Of a stretch of DNA of 64,000 nucleotides, positions 45,190 to 52,962 are shown one piece after another (the first letter of the stretch is position 1; the number at the start of each line of letters is the position of its first letter). Under the pieces are notes generated by a model. The model was not told the DNA's origin. It worked only from the letters and a program-made list of their open reading frames with translations, and did no database searches. A program made the translations under genes and the position numbers. This stretch comes from Mycobacterium sp. E3198 (GTDB lineage: Bacteria > Actinomycetota > Actinomycetes > Mycobacteriales > Mycobacteriaceae), in contig NZ_LZIS01000155.1 of assembly GCF_001667015.1 (NCBI RefSeq), forward strand, positions 36,211 to 100,210. The letters are read 5' to 3'.

Positions 45190-45195
45190 GGCCCG

Positions 45196-46989
45196 TCAGC
45201 TCTTCTTGTGCGGCAAGAACTCCTGCGCCTTGGTCTTCAGCCCCACCTTGATGAAGCCGACGCGATCCTCGTCGCCGGAGAGCACCGCGGTGGTGGCCGA
45301 CTTGAACTGATCCCACGTGGCGTGCGGCGGAATCGGTGGCATGTCGGGATCGGTGTAGACGTCCAGCACCGTGGGACGGTCCGCGGACAGCGCGCTGCGC
45401 CAGGCGTCGGAGAGTTCGTCGGGGTCCTTGATCGCCATCGCGTTGAGCCCCAGGCTGGCCGCGAACCCGGCGAAGTCGATGTCGGGAAGGTTCTGCGACT
45501 CCGCAAACTTCGGGGAGTTCGCCATCGCGCGCATCTCCCACGTGACCTGGTTGAGGTCGTTGTTGTGCAGGATCGCCACGATCAGGCGGGGGTCACCCCA
45601 CTCCTGCCAGTATCGCTTGATCGTGATGAGTTCGGCCATCCCGTTCATCTGCATGGCGCCGTCGCCGGCGAACACGATGACGGGGCGGTCCGGGTGCGCG
45701 AACTTCGCGCCGATGCCGTACGGGACACCGGGTCCCATCGTCGCCAGGGTGCCCGACAGCGAGCCCCGCATGTTGCCGCGGAACCGCAGGTTTCGCGCAT
45801 ACCAGTTCGCCGACGACCCGGAATCGGCAGTGACGATGGCGTTGTCGGGCAGCTGCGGGGACAGCTCGGAGAACAACCGCATGGGGTTGATCGGGTCGGC
45901 GCTGACCTTCGCCTCCATGTCCATCGTCTCCCACCAGCGCGCCACGTTGGACTCGATGGTGTCGCGCCAATCGCGGTCTTCCTTGCGGCGCAGGTGCGGA
46001 ATCAGGGCCCGCAGCGCGGCCTTCGCGTCGGAAACCAGGTTGACCTCGTACGGGTAGCGCATCCCGATGAAGCGGCCGTCGACGTCGATCTGCACGGCGC
46101 GGCACTGCCCGAACTCCGGCAGGAACTGCGTGTAGGGGAAGCTGGACCCCACCGTGAGCAGGGTGTCGCAGTCGCGCATCAACTCGTAGCTGGGCCGGGT
46201 GCCCAGCAACCCGATCGAGCCGGTGACCCATGGCAATTCGTCGCTCAACACGTCCTTGCCCAACAACGCCTTGGCGGCCCCGGCCCCGAGCAGGTCGGCG
46301 ACCTCGATCAGCTCGTCGCGGGCCCCGCTGGCGCCGTTGCCGACGAGCATCGCGACCCGTTTGCCCGCGTTGAGCACCTCGGCCGCGCGCCGGATCGCCT
46401 CATCGTCGGGAGAAACCGCGGGCCACTCGATGCCCAGGCTGGAGGGCACCATCTTGAAGGCGTGGGTGGGCGGTGAGTACTCCAGCTCCTGCACGTCGGA
46501 CGGGATGATCAGCGCCGTCGGCGCGCGCTGAGCCAGGGCCACCCGGATCGCGCGGTCCAGCACGTTGGGCAATTGCTCTGGGACCGTGACCATTTGGACG
46601 TAGTCGCTGGCCACGTCCTTGTACAGGCTGATCAGGTCGACCTCCTGCTGATACGAGCCGCCCATCGCGCTGCGGTTGGTCTGACCGACGATCGCCACCA
46701 CCGGAACGTGGTCGAGTTTGGCGTCGTAGAGGCCGTTGAGCAGGTGGATCGCGCCGGGGCCCGACGTGGCCATGCAGATGCCGACCCGGTCGGTGAACTT
46801 GGCGTACCCCACCGCCTCGAAGGCGCTCATCTCCTCGTGCCGCGACTGGATGAACATCGGCTTGTTGTCGGCACGCCCGAACGCGGCGAGGATGCCGTTG
46901 ATGCCGTCACCGGGATACCCGAACACGTGCTCGACGCCCCAGGTCCGCAGCCGCTCCAGCAGGTAGTCCGAGACCTCTTGCTTTGACAT
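45196..46989 (-). CDS. Thiamine-diphosphate enzyme, pyruvate oxidase-like
   Basis: A 597-residue ThDP enzyme of the pyruvate oxidase/acetolactate synthase family: N-terminal PYR domain with the catalytic Glu in QSRHEEMSAFEA, central FAD-like domain, and C-terminal PP domain with the ThDP/Mg motif AGDGAMQMNGMAELITIKRY..NN (shown in part). Similarity to PoxB suggests oxidative decarboxylation of pyruvate to acetate and CO2, which would pair with acsA at the left end of the window; acetolactate synthesis is less likely. GGAGGG lies 7 nt before the ATG. Same operon as the FAD/Fe-S protein. Confidence 0.87.
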   Translation of the reverse strand: MSKQEVSDYLLERLRTWGVEHVFGYPGDGINGILAAFGRADNKPMFIQSRHEEMSAFEAVGYAKFTDRVGICMATSGPGAIHLLNGLYDAKLDHVPVVAIVGQTNRSAMGGSYQQEVDLISLYKDVASDYVQMVTVPEQLPNVLDRAIRVALAQRAPTALIIPSDVQELEYSPPTHAFKMVPSSLGIEWPAVSPDDEAIRRAAEVLNAGKRVAMLVGNGASGARDELIEVADLLGAGAAKALLGKDVLSDELPWVTGSIGLLGTRPSYELMRDCDTLLTVGSSFPYTQFLPEFGQCRAVQIDVDGRFIGMRYPYEVNLVSDAKAALRALIPHLRRKEDRDWRDTIESNVARWWETMDMEAKVSADPINPMRLFSELSPQLPDNAIVTADSGSSANWYARNLRFRGNMRGSLSGTLATMGPGVPYGIGAKFAHPDRPVIVFAGDGAMQMNGMAELITIKRYWQEWGDPRLIVAILHNNDLNQVTWEMRAMANSPKFAESQNLPDIDFAGFAASLGLNAMAIKDPDELSDAWRSALSADRPTVLDVYTDPDMPPIPPHATWDQFKSATTAVLSGDEDRVGFIKVGLKTKAQEFLPHKKS

Positions 46990-47199
46990 TGATTGCCCTC
47001 CTAGTCAGAAGTTGCGGTGACGATGGGCGTCAGTGGTCGCCCTGCCGAACCAGAACTCGGATCGCCATGGGTTCGACGTTCCGGGCAGCCTTGCGAGCAG
47101 CACTCGCGCGCGTGCGTCGGCGCACAAATTTCCGCATACCCGAATTCGCGATCCTTATTCGTGGATCGGCCGCCAGGTTTGACCAGCCGCCGCGGCATC

Positions 47200-47223
47200 G
47201 CGGAGCCGGTTGCCGGGCTCCGC
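47200..47223 (-). terminator. Hairpin after the topoisomerase IB gene
   Basis: GCGGAGCC and GGCTCCGC form a perfect 8-bp stem with an 8-base loop, 17 bp past the stop. No U-run. The rest of the 46990-47239 gap shows no gene; a GGGTAT in it lacks a -35. Confidence 0.6.
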
Positions 47224-47239
47224 GCCTCCCACTACTGGC

Positions 47240-48295
47240 TCACGCGCTCCTTGCCAGTGAGTCCATCCCGGATGCGCTGTGCCCCTTGGCGACTCGGCGA
47301 ATCAGCATGCGGGTCGCCTTCTCCAGGATCTCCTGGGCGGCCTCGGGACGGCGGGCGCGCCCGGCGCGACGCGCCGCCGCTTCGATCGTCAGGCCCCGCT
47401 CGTAACCGGTGACGACGCGGGGATCCACATAGGACCCGCGCGCCACGGCCGGGGTGTTACCGAGTTCCTCGGCGACCTCCTTCATGACGGCGGACTCCAC
47501 GCGCTTGATCACCCGCTGCGAGACGGGCGGGTCCGCGTCGACGAACGCCGCGGCGGCCAGTACGGTGCCGTGCCAGGTCCGCAGGTCCTTGACGGAGTAC
47601 TCGTCGCCCACCATTTCCTTGAATCGGGCGTTGAGATCATCGGAGCGGATGTCGACCCAGCCGGAATCCTTGCGGCACGCCAGCAATCGGTCGGTGCGCC
47701 CGGGACGCCGCATCAGCGCGCGCACCGCCCGAACGATGTCGGCGTCCTCGATTTCCACCGTGCGCCGCACCCCGCTCTTGGCCGGGTAGTCGAATTCGAC
47801 CGCGTTGCGGTGCACCGTCACGTGACTGCACAACAGGGTCGCCATGCCGTACGACTCGTTCTCCTCGGCGTACTGCTCGCCGCCGGCGCGAAAGTAGCCG
47901 CGGTCGAGCAGGCGCAGCGCGACCGCGAGCACCCGCTCGCGCGTAAGGCCGCGGCGCGACAGGTCTTTGGCGATGCGCGCCCGCCACAGCGGCAACTGCA
48001 CGGACAGCTCCAGCACCCGGTCGAACTTCTCCTCGGCGCGCTCTTGCTGCCAGGCGTCGTGGTAGATGTACTGCCGGCGGCCGGCCGCGTCGGTGCCGAC
48101 CGCCTGAATGTGGCCATTCGGGTGCGGCGAGATCCATACCTTCTTCCAGGCGGGCGGAATGACGAGATCCTTGATGCGCGCCAGGGTTTCCGGGTCGGAC
48201 AGCAGGTTGCCCCCGGGGTCGTAGTAGGCGAAGCCCTTGCCCCGGCGCTTGCGGGCGATCCCGGGCTTGCCGAGATCGCTGCGTCGCAGCCGCAC
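47240..48295 (-). CDS. DNA topoisomerase IB
   Basis: A 351-residue poxvirus/bacterial type IB topoisomerase that nicks one strand and relaxes supercoils without ATP. Catalytic residues expected from the family are visible: RAGGEQYAEEN and KSG with strand-cleaving Arg/Lys, LRTWHGT with Arg and His, and the nucleophile Tyr in GSYVDPRVV. GTG at 48295 was chosen: GGAGG lies 5-6 nt upstream, whereas the TTG at 48328 overlaps the SigF-like promoter and would lie upstream of the transcript start. A stress-inducible accessory topoisomerase is inferred. Confidence 0.92.
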   Translation of the reverse strand: MRLRRSDLGKPGIARKRRGKGFAYYDPGGNLLSDPETLARIKDLVIPPAWKKVWISPHPNGHIQAVGTDAAGRRQYIYHDAWQQERAEEKFDRVLELSVQLPLWRARIAKDLSRRGLTRERVLAVALRLLDRGYFRAGGEQYAEENESYGMATLLCSHVTVHRNAVEFDYPAKSGVRRTVEIEDADIVRAVRALMRRPGRTDRLLACRKDSGWVDIRSDDLNARFKEMVGDEYSVKDLRTWHGTVLAAAAFVDADPPVSQRVIKRVESAVMKEVAEELGNTPAVARGSYVDPRVVTGYERGLTIEAAARRAGRARRPEAAQEILEKATRMLIRRVAKGHSASGMDSLARSA

Positions 48296-48328
48296 CCTGA
48301 CCTCCAGTCCCGTTGGTTGACTGGACAA

Positions 48329-48354
48329 TTACCCGCGGCTCCGCAACGCGAAAC
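48329..48354 (-). promoter_or_regulatory. SigF-like promoter of topoisomerase IB
   Basis: Minus strand: GTTT, 16 bp, GGGTAA. The GTTT coincides with the base and T-run of the terminator of the upstream hemophore-like gene. Confidence 0.65.
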
Positions 48355-48382
48355 GACCCGCCACGGCGCTGTGGCGGGTCGT
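48353..48382 (-). terminator. Terminator of the hemophore-like gene
   Basis: Perfect 12-bp stem (ACGACCCGCCAC and its complement) with a 6-base loop, 22 bp past the stop on the minus strand and followed by TTTCG. The clearest intrinsic terminator on this strand. Confidence 0.85.
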
Positions 48383-48403
48383 TCACCCGATTGTCAGCGG
48401 AGA

Positions 48404-48802
48404 TCAGCCGGCCATGAACTCCTGGTAGGCGGACTCGAGGGTAGGCGGCAGCGCCTTGACGTTGCACTGCCGCTCGGTGTCGCCGATCGGCGCCAGGATG
48501 CCGCGCAGGTCGTAGTACTGCTGCGGGTGGGCGGTGAAGTAGCCTCGCAGGCTGGACGCGGCCTCCGGCCGCGGCTGGCCGAAGGCGGCCGTGACCGCCT
48601 CGTTGGCGTCCGGGTGAGCGGCCAGGTATTGCTGCGCCGCGCCCTGCGCCGAGGAAACGGTCGCGTTCACGCCGCCCGGGCTGCAGTCGGGTGCTGCCGC
48701 CGCCGAAGGGGCGCCGATGACGCCCATGGTCAGTCCCCCGAGCAGGAAGCCCGCGCTGATGCCGGCGACTCGCCGGCGCGCGCCGATACTGCTGTTTTTC
48801 AT
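48404..48802 (-). CDS. Hemophore-related secreted protein
   Basis: A 132-residue exported protein. A twin-Arg-containing but otherwise Sec-like signal (ARRRVAGISAGFLLGGLTMG) ends at SAAAA near residue 37. The mature part has two cysteines (Cys40, Cys113) and the helical pattern (QYLAAHPDANEAVTAAF; LRGYFTAHPQQYYDL) of the mycobacterial Rv0203/hemophore family, which bind heme outside the cell. AAGGAAA precedes the ATG; upstream in-frame extension has no signal sequence at its start. Confidence 0.85.
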   Translation of the reverse strand: MKNSSIGARRRVAGISAGFLLGGLTMGVIGAPSAAAAPDCSPGGVNATVSSAQGAAQQYLAAHPDANEAVTAAFGQPRPEAASSLRGYFTAHPQQYYDLRGILAPIGDTERQCNVKALPPTLESAYQEFMAG

Positions 48803-48938
48803 GATTGGTGTTTCCTTCGAAATACATGTGCATGACTTGCCAATGAAGGTTCCCGAGCCCTCGAAAACCAAAGTAGCGGAAGACAACAGTGCCGCCGCCG
48901 GACCCGAACAGCGCCATCCGCGCCGCGCGCGGCCCGAG

Positions 48939-48958
48939 GCCGCCCGAGGGCGGCTTTT
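48939..48958 (+). terminator. Orphan plus-strand intrinsic terminator
   Basis: GCCGCCC-GA-GGGCGGC followed by TTTT is a textbook plus-strand terminator in the 48803-49083 gap, yet no plus-strand gene ends here. It could end an antisense or small RNA. Nothing else coding is seen in the gap. Confidence 0.6.
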
Positions 48959-49014
48959 CGCTAAGCGGGCAACCAAATTTGCCCGGCATTGCTGAGAATT
49001 CTTAGAGAACGGCA

Positions 49015-49040
49015 CCGGATCTTAAGCAATCGTGATCCGG
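49015..49040 (-). terminator. Inverted repeat after the STAS gene
   Basis: CCGGATC and GATCCGG, a 7-bp perfect stem with a 12-base loop, 44 bp beyond the STAS gene stop on the minus strand. A possible terminator; no U-run. Confidence 0.4.
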
Positions 49041-49083
49041 ATCGTGACGAAACCGTGACCTCGATCGCCGGCGATACGGGCCG

Positions 49084-49557
49084 CTAACGCGCCTTGCGCT
49101 GCGGCTCGCCCTGGCGGGCCAGCCCGGTGAGGAGCCGGCGCCGCGCATGGATGAAGTCGTGGGTGTTCTGCAGGGCCTCGGGCACCGAATCGACCACGGG
49201 CAGGCCGTGGTCGGTGACCACGCGGGTCAGCCGGCGCAGGGCCGCCCCGCTGACGACGTTGTTGTGCAGTTGGGCCTCGCGGTGCTCCTCGTCGAGCAGC
49301 AGCAGCACCCGCAGCCCGGCGCTGCCGAGGAAGTCCAGCTCGCTGACGTCCAGGACCAGCGGGGCCTTGAGCCGCGCGAAGCGGCGCACCACCTGGGCGA
49401 CGAGCTCGGCGTTGGAGGCGTCGATCTCCCCGTCGATGCGCAGCACGGTAGCCAGGCTGCGCGCGTGAACGTGTATCTGCGCCCCGGCACAATCGATCAC
49501 GTAGCGATTGCGCGGTTGCCCGCAGGCGTCGGGTCTGAGGTCGGGTGAAGAAGTCAT
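49084..49557 (-). CDS. STAS-domain anti-sigma factor antagonist
   Basis: A 157-residue protein with a SpoIIAA/RsbV-type STAS domain (about 25-125). The phosphorylatable serine is Ser79 in LDFLGSAGLRVL, so it should be switched by an RsbW-type kinase and, when unphosphorylated, release a sigma factor such as SigF. The C-terminal 30 residues are basic. GAGGGG lies 8 nt before the ATG. No anti-sigma gene is adjacent. The many SigF-like promoters nearby make a role in that circuit likely, but this is inference. Confidence 0.88.
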   Translation of the reverse strand: MTSSPDLRPDACGQPRNRYVIDCAGAQIHVHARSLATVLRIDGEIDASNAELVAQVVRRFARLKAPLVLDVSELDFLGSAGLRVLLLLDEEHREAQLHNNVVSGAALRRLTRVVTDHGLPVVDSVPEALQNTHDFIHARRRLLTGLARQGEPQRKAR

Positions 49558-49697
49558 GTGGGTACGCCCCTCAATGTGGTGAGCAGGGCGAGCGATCGCG
49601 GTGTCCTACACGCCGCTCGAAACGGCAGCTGTGAACTCAACTGGACACCAGCCTAGCTGGCCCGGCCTAGGCAGGCAGCGCGAAGGCCGTTATCCGC

Positions 49698-49713
49698 GGC
49701 GGCTCGCGCCGCC
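49698..49713 (-). terminator. GC-rich hairpin after the NmrA-like gene
   Basis: GGCGGC-TCGC-GCCGCC, a 6-bp stem 34 bp beyond the NmrA-like gene stop on the minus strand. No U-run. Confidence 0.4.
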
Positions 49714-49746
49714 AAGCGTTCGTTTCGCGGCTAGGGTTCCCGCCCT

Positions 49747-50577
49747 TCACGTCTTGGACAAGTCCCGCAGTCGCGGCCTCGTCGACGCGGTGCCGTCGCC
49801 GTCGGCGGAATCGCCGTCAACGGCGGCCGGGGCCAGGTTGTGCAGCCAGGTGTCGACGTCGGGTCCGACGACCACCGCGCCGTCGGACGCCAGCAACGCC
49901 CCCGACGCGAGCGCGCCGAGCGCCGGCTGCACGGCGCGGACGCGACGGTTGTCGCCTTGCCGGGCAAGCAGTTTTGACGTGAGCTCCGGCAGGCGGACGG
50001 CTTCGGGGCCGGTGATGGTGCGCGGCGGATGCGTCTGCCCCGTGGCCGCCTCGACGAGCACATCGGCGACGGTGTCGGCGGCGATGGGCTGGATCAGCCA
50101 GTCCTGGACCCTCACCTCGCCGTCGTCGGAATTCACCGCGACGGGATTGGTGGCGAACTCGTACCACTGGGTCGATTTCACGAGCGTCGCCGGAACCGGG
50201 CCGTCGAGCACGATGGCCTTCGCGGCCCGCTTGGCCTCGTAGTACGGAAACCCGTTGAACACGGGATCTTCCACGCCGGCGACCGTCGACACGACCAGTC
50301 GCTGGACATCCCGCGCGGCGCACGCGCCCACGACGTTGCGGGTTGCGGTGGCCACCGTCTCGGTGATGCCGGAACGCCCCGGCAACGGGTCGCAGACGTC
50401 GATGACGACATCCACGCCCGCCAGCGCCTCGAACAGCCCCCGCCCGGACACCACGTCGACGCCGTGGGTGCGGGAGATCTCGACGATCCCGACCTCGCGG
50501 GCCCTGAGCCTGGCGACGACGCGGGATCCGGCCGTGCCGGTCGCCCCGATGACAGCGATGGTGCTCAGTGACTCCAC
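49747..50577 (-). CDS. NmrA/SDR-like NAD(P)-binding protein
   Basis: A 276-residue atypical SDR with the nucleotide motif IAVIGATGTAGSRVV at its N terminus and a conserved YYEAKRAAK segment (Tyr-x3-Lys). The family includes redox-sensing NmrA-like proteins and small reductases; substrate unknown. GTG at 50577 is used, since the GTG seven codons earlier overlaps the SigF-like -10 and would be outside the transcript. Divergent from the csbD gene, which has its own SigF-like promoter. Confidence 0.82.
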   Translation of the reverse strand: MESLSTIAVIGATGTAGSRVVARLRAREVGIVEISRTHGVDVVSGRGLFEALAGVDVVIDVCDPLPGRSGITETVATATRNVVGACAARDVQRLVVSTVAGVEDPVFNGFPYYEAKRAAKAIVLDGPVPATLVKSTQWYEFATNPVAVNSDDGEVRVQDWLIQPIAADTVADVLVEAATGQTHPPRTITGPEAVRLPELTSKLLARQGDNRRVRAVQPALGALASGALLASDGAVVVGPDVDTWLHNLAPAAVDGDSADGDGTASTRPRLRDLSKT

Positions 50578-50597
50578 CCCCTTCCTGGTCGACGGCA

Positions 50598-50622
50598 CTA
50601 CCCGGGAATCGCGTTTTCAAAC
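50598..50622 (-). promoter_or_regulatory. SigF-like promoter of the NmrA-like gene
   Basis: Minus strand: GTTT, 15 bp, GGGTAG, about 20 bp from the chosen start codon. Confidence 0.7.
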
Positions 50623-50681
50623 AAGGTCGTTCGCATGGCGAAGCGCCGGCGTGATCATGCGCACAGGATCGGCGCGGGGGC

Positions 50682-50706
50682 GTTTGGCCGCGCCCCGGGC
50701 GGGAAG
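50682..50706 (+). promoter_or_regulatory. SigF-like promoter of the csbD gene
   Basis: GTTT, 15 bp, GGGAAG (one mismatch in the -10), 47 bp before the start. CsbD genes are general-stress genes in other bacteria, which supports the call. Confidence 0.5.
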
Positions 50707-50753
50707 CCGGTAGTTGCGAATCACGACGTAACCACCGAAAGGGAGGTCGACCC

Positions 50754-50990
50754 ATGGGGGACGACAAGAGCGGACCGCAGGAAGCCGTCAAGGGCGCCGT
50801 CGAGGGCGTCAAGGGCAAAGTCAAGGAGGTTGGCGGAACCGTCACCGGCCGCGACGACCTCGTCGAAGAGGGCCAGGCGCAGCAGGACAAGGCCGACGCC
50901 CAGCGCGACGCGGGCAAGAAGGAAGCCGAGGCGGAGTCGGCGCGCGCCGGCGCGGAGGCCGCCGAAGAGCGCCAGAAGGAAAACCAGTAG
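50754..50990 (+). CDS. CsbD-family stress protein
   Basis: A 78-residue, very hydrophilic protein with the CsbD repeat pattern (AVKGAVEGVKGKVKEVGGTVTG, in part, then DDLVEEGQAQQDKADAQRDAG). CsbD-like proteins are strongly induced by general-stress sigma factors; their molecular function is unknown. The C-terminal third is Ala/Glu-rich and probably helical. GGGAGG lies 7 nt before the ATG. A clear terminator follows. Confidence 0.92.
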   Translation: MGDDKSGPQEAVKGAVEGVKGKVKEVGGTVTGRDDLVEEGQAQQDKADAQRDAGKKEAEAESARAGAEAAEERQKENQ

Positions 50991-51003
50991 CTCGATTCAC
51001 CCG

Positions 51004-51038
51004 GGGGTCCGGTCCGCATGTCGGGCCGGGCCCCTTTT
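51004..51038 (+). terminator. Terminator of the csbD gene
   Basis: GGGGTCCGG pairs with CCGGGCCCC (one wobble) over a 13-base loop and is followed by TTTT, 14 bp past the stop. Confidence 0.8.
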
Positions 51039-51102
51039 CGTTTGGTTTCAAACCGGCGCGGCGGGTTATCCCTGGCAAGGATTCGGTGGCGGGAGGCGGA
51101 CG

Positions 51103-51390
51103 ATGGGCTTGCGCGGCGGCGTGTCGAGCATCGTGGCGTTCCTGCGCGCCGGTTACCCGAGCCGCGCGCCCGCCCTCGGCTACGCGCCGCTGTTGGCGCT
51201 GATGCCGCGGCGGGTCTGCAACGACGAGGTCGCGATGATCGCTAGTGCGTTGATTTCTCGCCGGCGCCGGCCCATCGAGAACGCGGATGTCGGAGTGGCG
51301 ATCACCCGCGTCACCGACGAGATGCCCTCACTCGAGGACATCGATCGCGTTCAGCGCCGGCTGGACGCGACGGGGCGGGCCGGCGGGTAG
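51103..51390 (+). CDS. DUF3349 protein
   Basis: A 95-residue protein of the mycobacterial DUF3349 family (IVAFLRAGYP, GYAPLLALMPRR, DEMPSLEDIDRVQRRL), a small helical bundle of unknown function. GGGAGGCGG precedes the ATG. The upstream region has a GGTTT-C-AAACC palindrome (51045-51055). It converges on the endonuclease-like gene with a 9-bp gap. Confidence 0.87.
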   Translation: MGLRGGVSSIVAFLRAGYPSRAPALGYAPLLALMPRRVCNDEVAMIASALISRRRRPIENADVGVAITRVTDEMPSLEDIDRVQRRLDATGRAGG

Positions 51391-51399
51391 GCGCGCGAC

Positions 51400-52164
51400 T
51401 CACGCCCGTTCCAGATCGACGACCAGCGGCCGGTGATCGGAGATCGACATCAGGTCGGACTCGACCGCGCCGCCGCGCAGGCCGGCGTCGTCGGTCAGGA
51501 TGTGGTCGAGCTGGCGGTGGGGGGCCTCCGCGGGAAACGTCGCGGCCACGGCCAGCGGTCGCATGCCCGACCAGCGGTGCACCGCGTCCGGCGTCATGTT
51601 GAGGTCGCCGGTCAGCAGCCGGGGACCGGGAAAGCCGCGCAGGTCGTGGACCAGCCGGCGCAGCTGGCGCCTGTTCCAGCCGGGCACGAAGGACAGGTGC
51701 GTGTTGGCCACCGTCAGCCCGCCGCACGGAGTGTGCAGCTGCGCGATCACCGCCGCCCGCGGCTCCTCGTCGACGACCATCACCCGATTCGGCCCCGGCA
51801 GATACATGGGAAACCGCATCGGAATCCGGGGTAGCCGCACCACCTGCCAGCTGGCCGCCGGAAACCGGGACAGCAGCGCGATCCCATAGGCGGCGGTCCC
51901 GGGCTGTTCTTGCCCGGTGGCGGCCATCCAGGTCGCCCCCGGGGTGCCGGAGATGGCGGCCACGAACCGGTGCTCCACCGCTCCCATCGCCTCGGCCGCC
52001 ACCGCGGTGAGGTCGGCGAGCGAGGAGCGCGGCTGGTCGCAGTCGACCTCCTGCAGGGAAAGCACGTCGGGATCCAGGCGGCGCACGCAGTCCGTCAGCC
52101 GCGCCGGATGCACCCCGTTACCGAGGGTGCGGCCGTGCAAGATGTTGAAGGTGGCGACGCGCAT
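51400..52164 (-). CDS. Endonuclease/exonuclease/phosphatase-family protein
   Basis: A 254-residue EEP-fold metal-dependent hydrolase starting MRVATFNILHG, with QEVD (metal-binding Glu), NTHLSFVPG, TGDLNMTP and the terminal SDHRPLVVD. The family covers DNases, sphingomyelinases and inositol phosphatases; the short form with no signal peptide suggests an intracellular phosphodiesterase. Third gene of an operon with PIG-L and acyl-CoA dehydrogenase (3-bp gap to PIG-L). Confidence 0.87.
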   Translation of the reverse strand: MRVATFNILHGRTLGNGVHPARLTDCVRRLDPDVLSLQEVDCDQPRSSLADLTAVAAEAMGAVEHRFVAAISGTPGATWMAATGQEQPGTAAYGIALLSRFPAASWQVVRLPRIPMRFPMYLPGPNRVMVVDEEPRAAVIAQLHTPCGGLTVANTHLSFVPGWNRRQLRRLVHDLRGFPGPRLLTGDLNMTPDAVHRWSGMRPLAVAATFPAEAPHRQLDHILTDDAGLRGGAVESDLMSISDHRPLVVDLERA

Positions 52165-52167
52165 CGG

Positions 52168-52962
52168 CTAGCTGAACACCACTTCGCCCACCGCGAGCAG
52201 GCGCTGCAGGACGAAGGCCGGCAACACGGGTGGGGCGCCCACGCCGCCCGGCTCGAGCTGGCTGCGAAAGCATTGCGCCGCAGCGCGTTTGCGCTCGAGC
52301 GCCCAGCCGGGGACACGGACCGAGCGGGCCCGGTCCCACGGCACCGCGGGATCGGCCGGGCTGGCCCAGTGCCACATCCACACCGGGTATTCGAAAAGCG
52401 GCGCGCCGGCGCGCTCGCAGGCCTCGGCCGCCGCACGCCCCACCGCTTCGTGGTCGGGGTGCCCGTCGCTCCGCCAGGTGGCCGCGCACCAGGTCCCGGG
52501 CGCGGCGTCCGCGAGGATCCCGGTGAGCAGCTCGGCGACCGTGCCCTCATGGTCGGCCAGCTCGCCGTCGGGCAGACCCAGCGACACCGGCGCCGGGACA
52601 CCCAAAACCGCTGCAGCCCTGCGCAGTTCGTACCGGCGGGTGATTTCCGCGCGCGTCCGCTCCTGGGGTGTGGCGCCGGGCCGCGCGGCACCGCCGTCGC
52701 TGACCGTGATCACCCGGACGTCGACGCCCGCGGCGACCAGTTGCGCAATCGTCGCGCCGAGGCCCAGCGTCTCGTCGTCGGGGTGGGGCGCCACGACGAC
52801 CAGCCCGGGGCAGGCGCTCAGGTCCAGCGGCGGCGGCCGTCGGCCGTCGAGGGCCGCCAGCCACAGCGGAACCGGGGTGCCGCCGCGGGTCAGCGGCTTG
52901 GCAGCGAACTTGGCGGCATTGCTCGCGGGAAGGGTGGCGCGGGGGCGCTCGATGGTGGTCAT
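52168..52962 (-). CDS. PIG-L/LmbE-family deacetylase
   Basis: A 264-residue zinc-dependent N-acetylglucosaminyl deacetylase-like protein. The metal motif is PHPDDETLG and the second ligand site HPDHEAVG. Relatives include MshB and Mca of mycothiol metabolism, but the substrate here is not given by sequence. It starts inside the stop codon of the acyl-CoA dehydrogenase gene (ATGA overlap), so translation is coupled. In other actinobacteria such genes accompany a glycosyltransferase and a methyltransferase, which are absent here. Confidence 0.88.
   Translation of the reverse strand: MTTIERPRATLPASNAAKFAAKPLTRGGTPVPLWLAALDGRRPPPLDLSACPGLVVVAPHPDDETLGLGATIAQLVAAGVDVRVITVSDGGAARPGATPQERTRAEITRRYELRRAAAVLGVPAPVSLGLPDGELADHEGTVAELLTGILADAAPGTWCAATWRSDGHPDHEAVGRAAAEACERAGAPLFEYPVWMWHWASPADPAVPWDRARSVRVPGWALERKRAAAQCFRSQLEPGGVGAPPVLPAFVLQRLLAVGEVVFS

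Noticed and set aside
42304..46476. Open frame of 1390 codons opposite the FAD/Fe-S and pyruvate-oxidase genes
   Set aside because: It spans two well-supported genes on the other strand and shows no recognisable motif.
47040..47200. GGGTAT on the minus strand as a SigF -10 for the pyruvate-oxidase operon
   Set aside because: The motif is on the minus strand, but it lies far from the start codon and no GTTT is at the right spacing.
48296..48328. TTG start of topoisomerase IB
   Set aside because: It overlaps the SigF-like promoter and would precede the transcript start; GTG 48295 has a good ribosome site.
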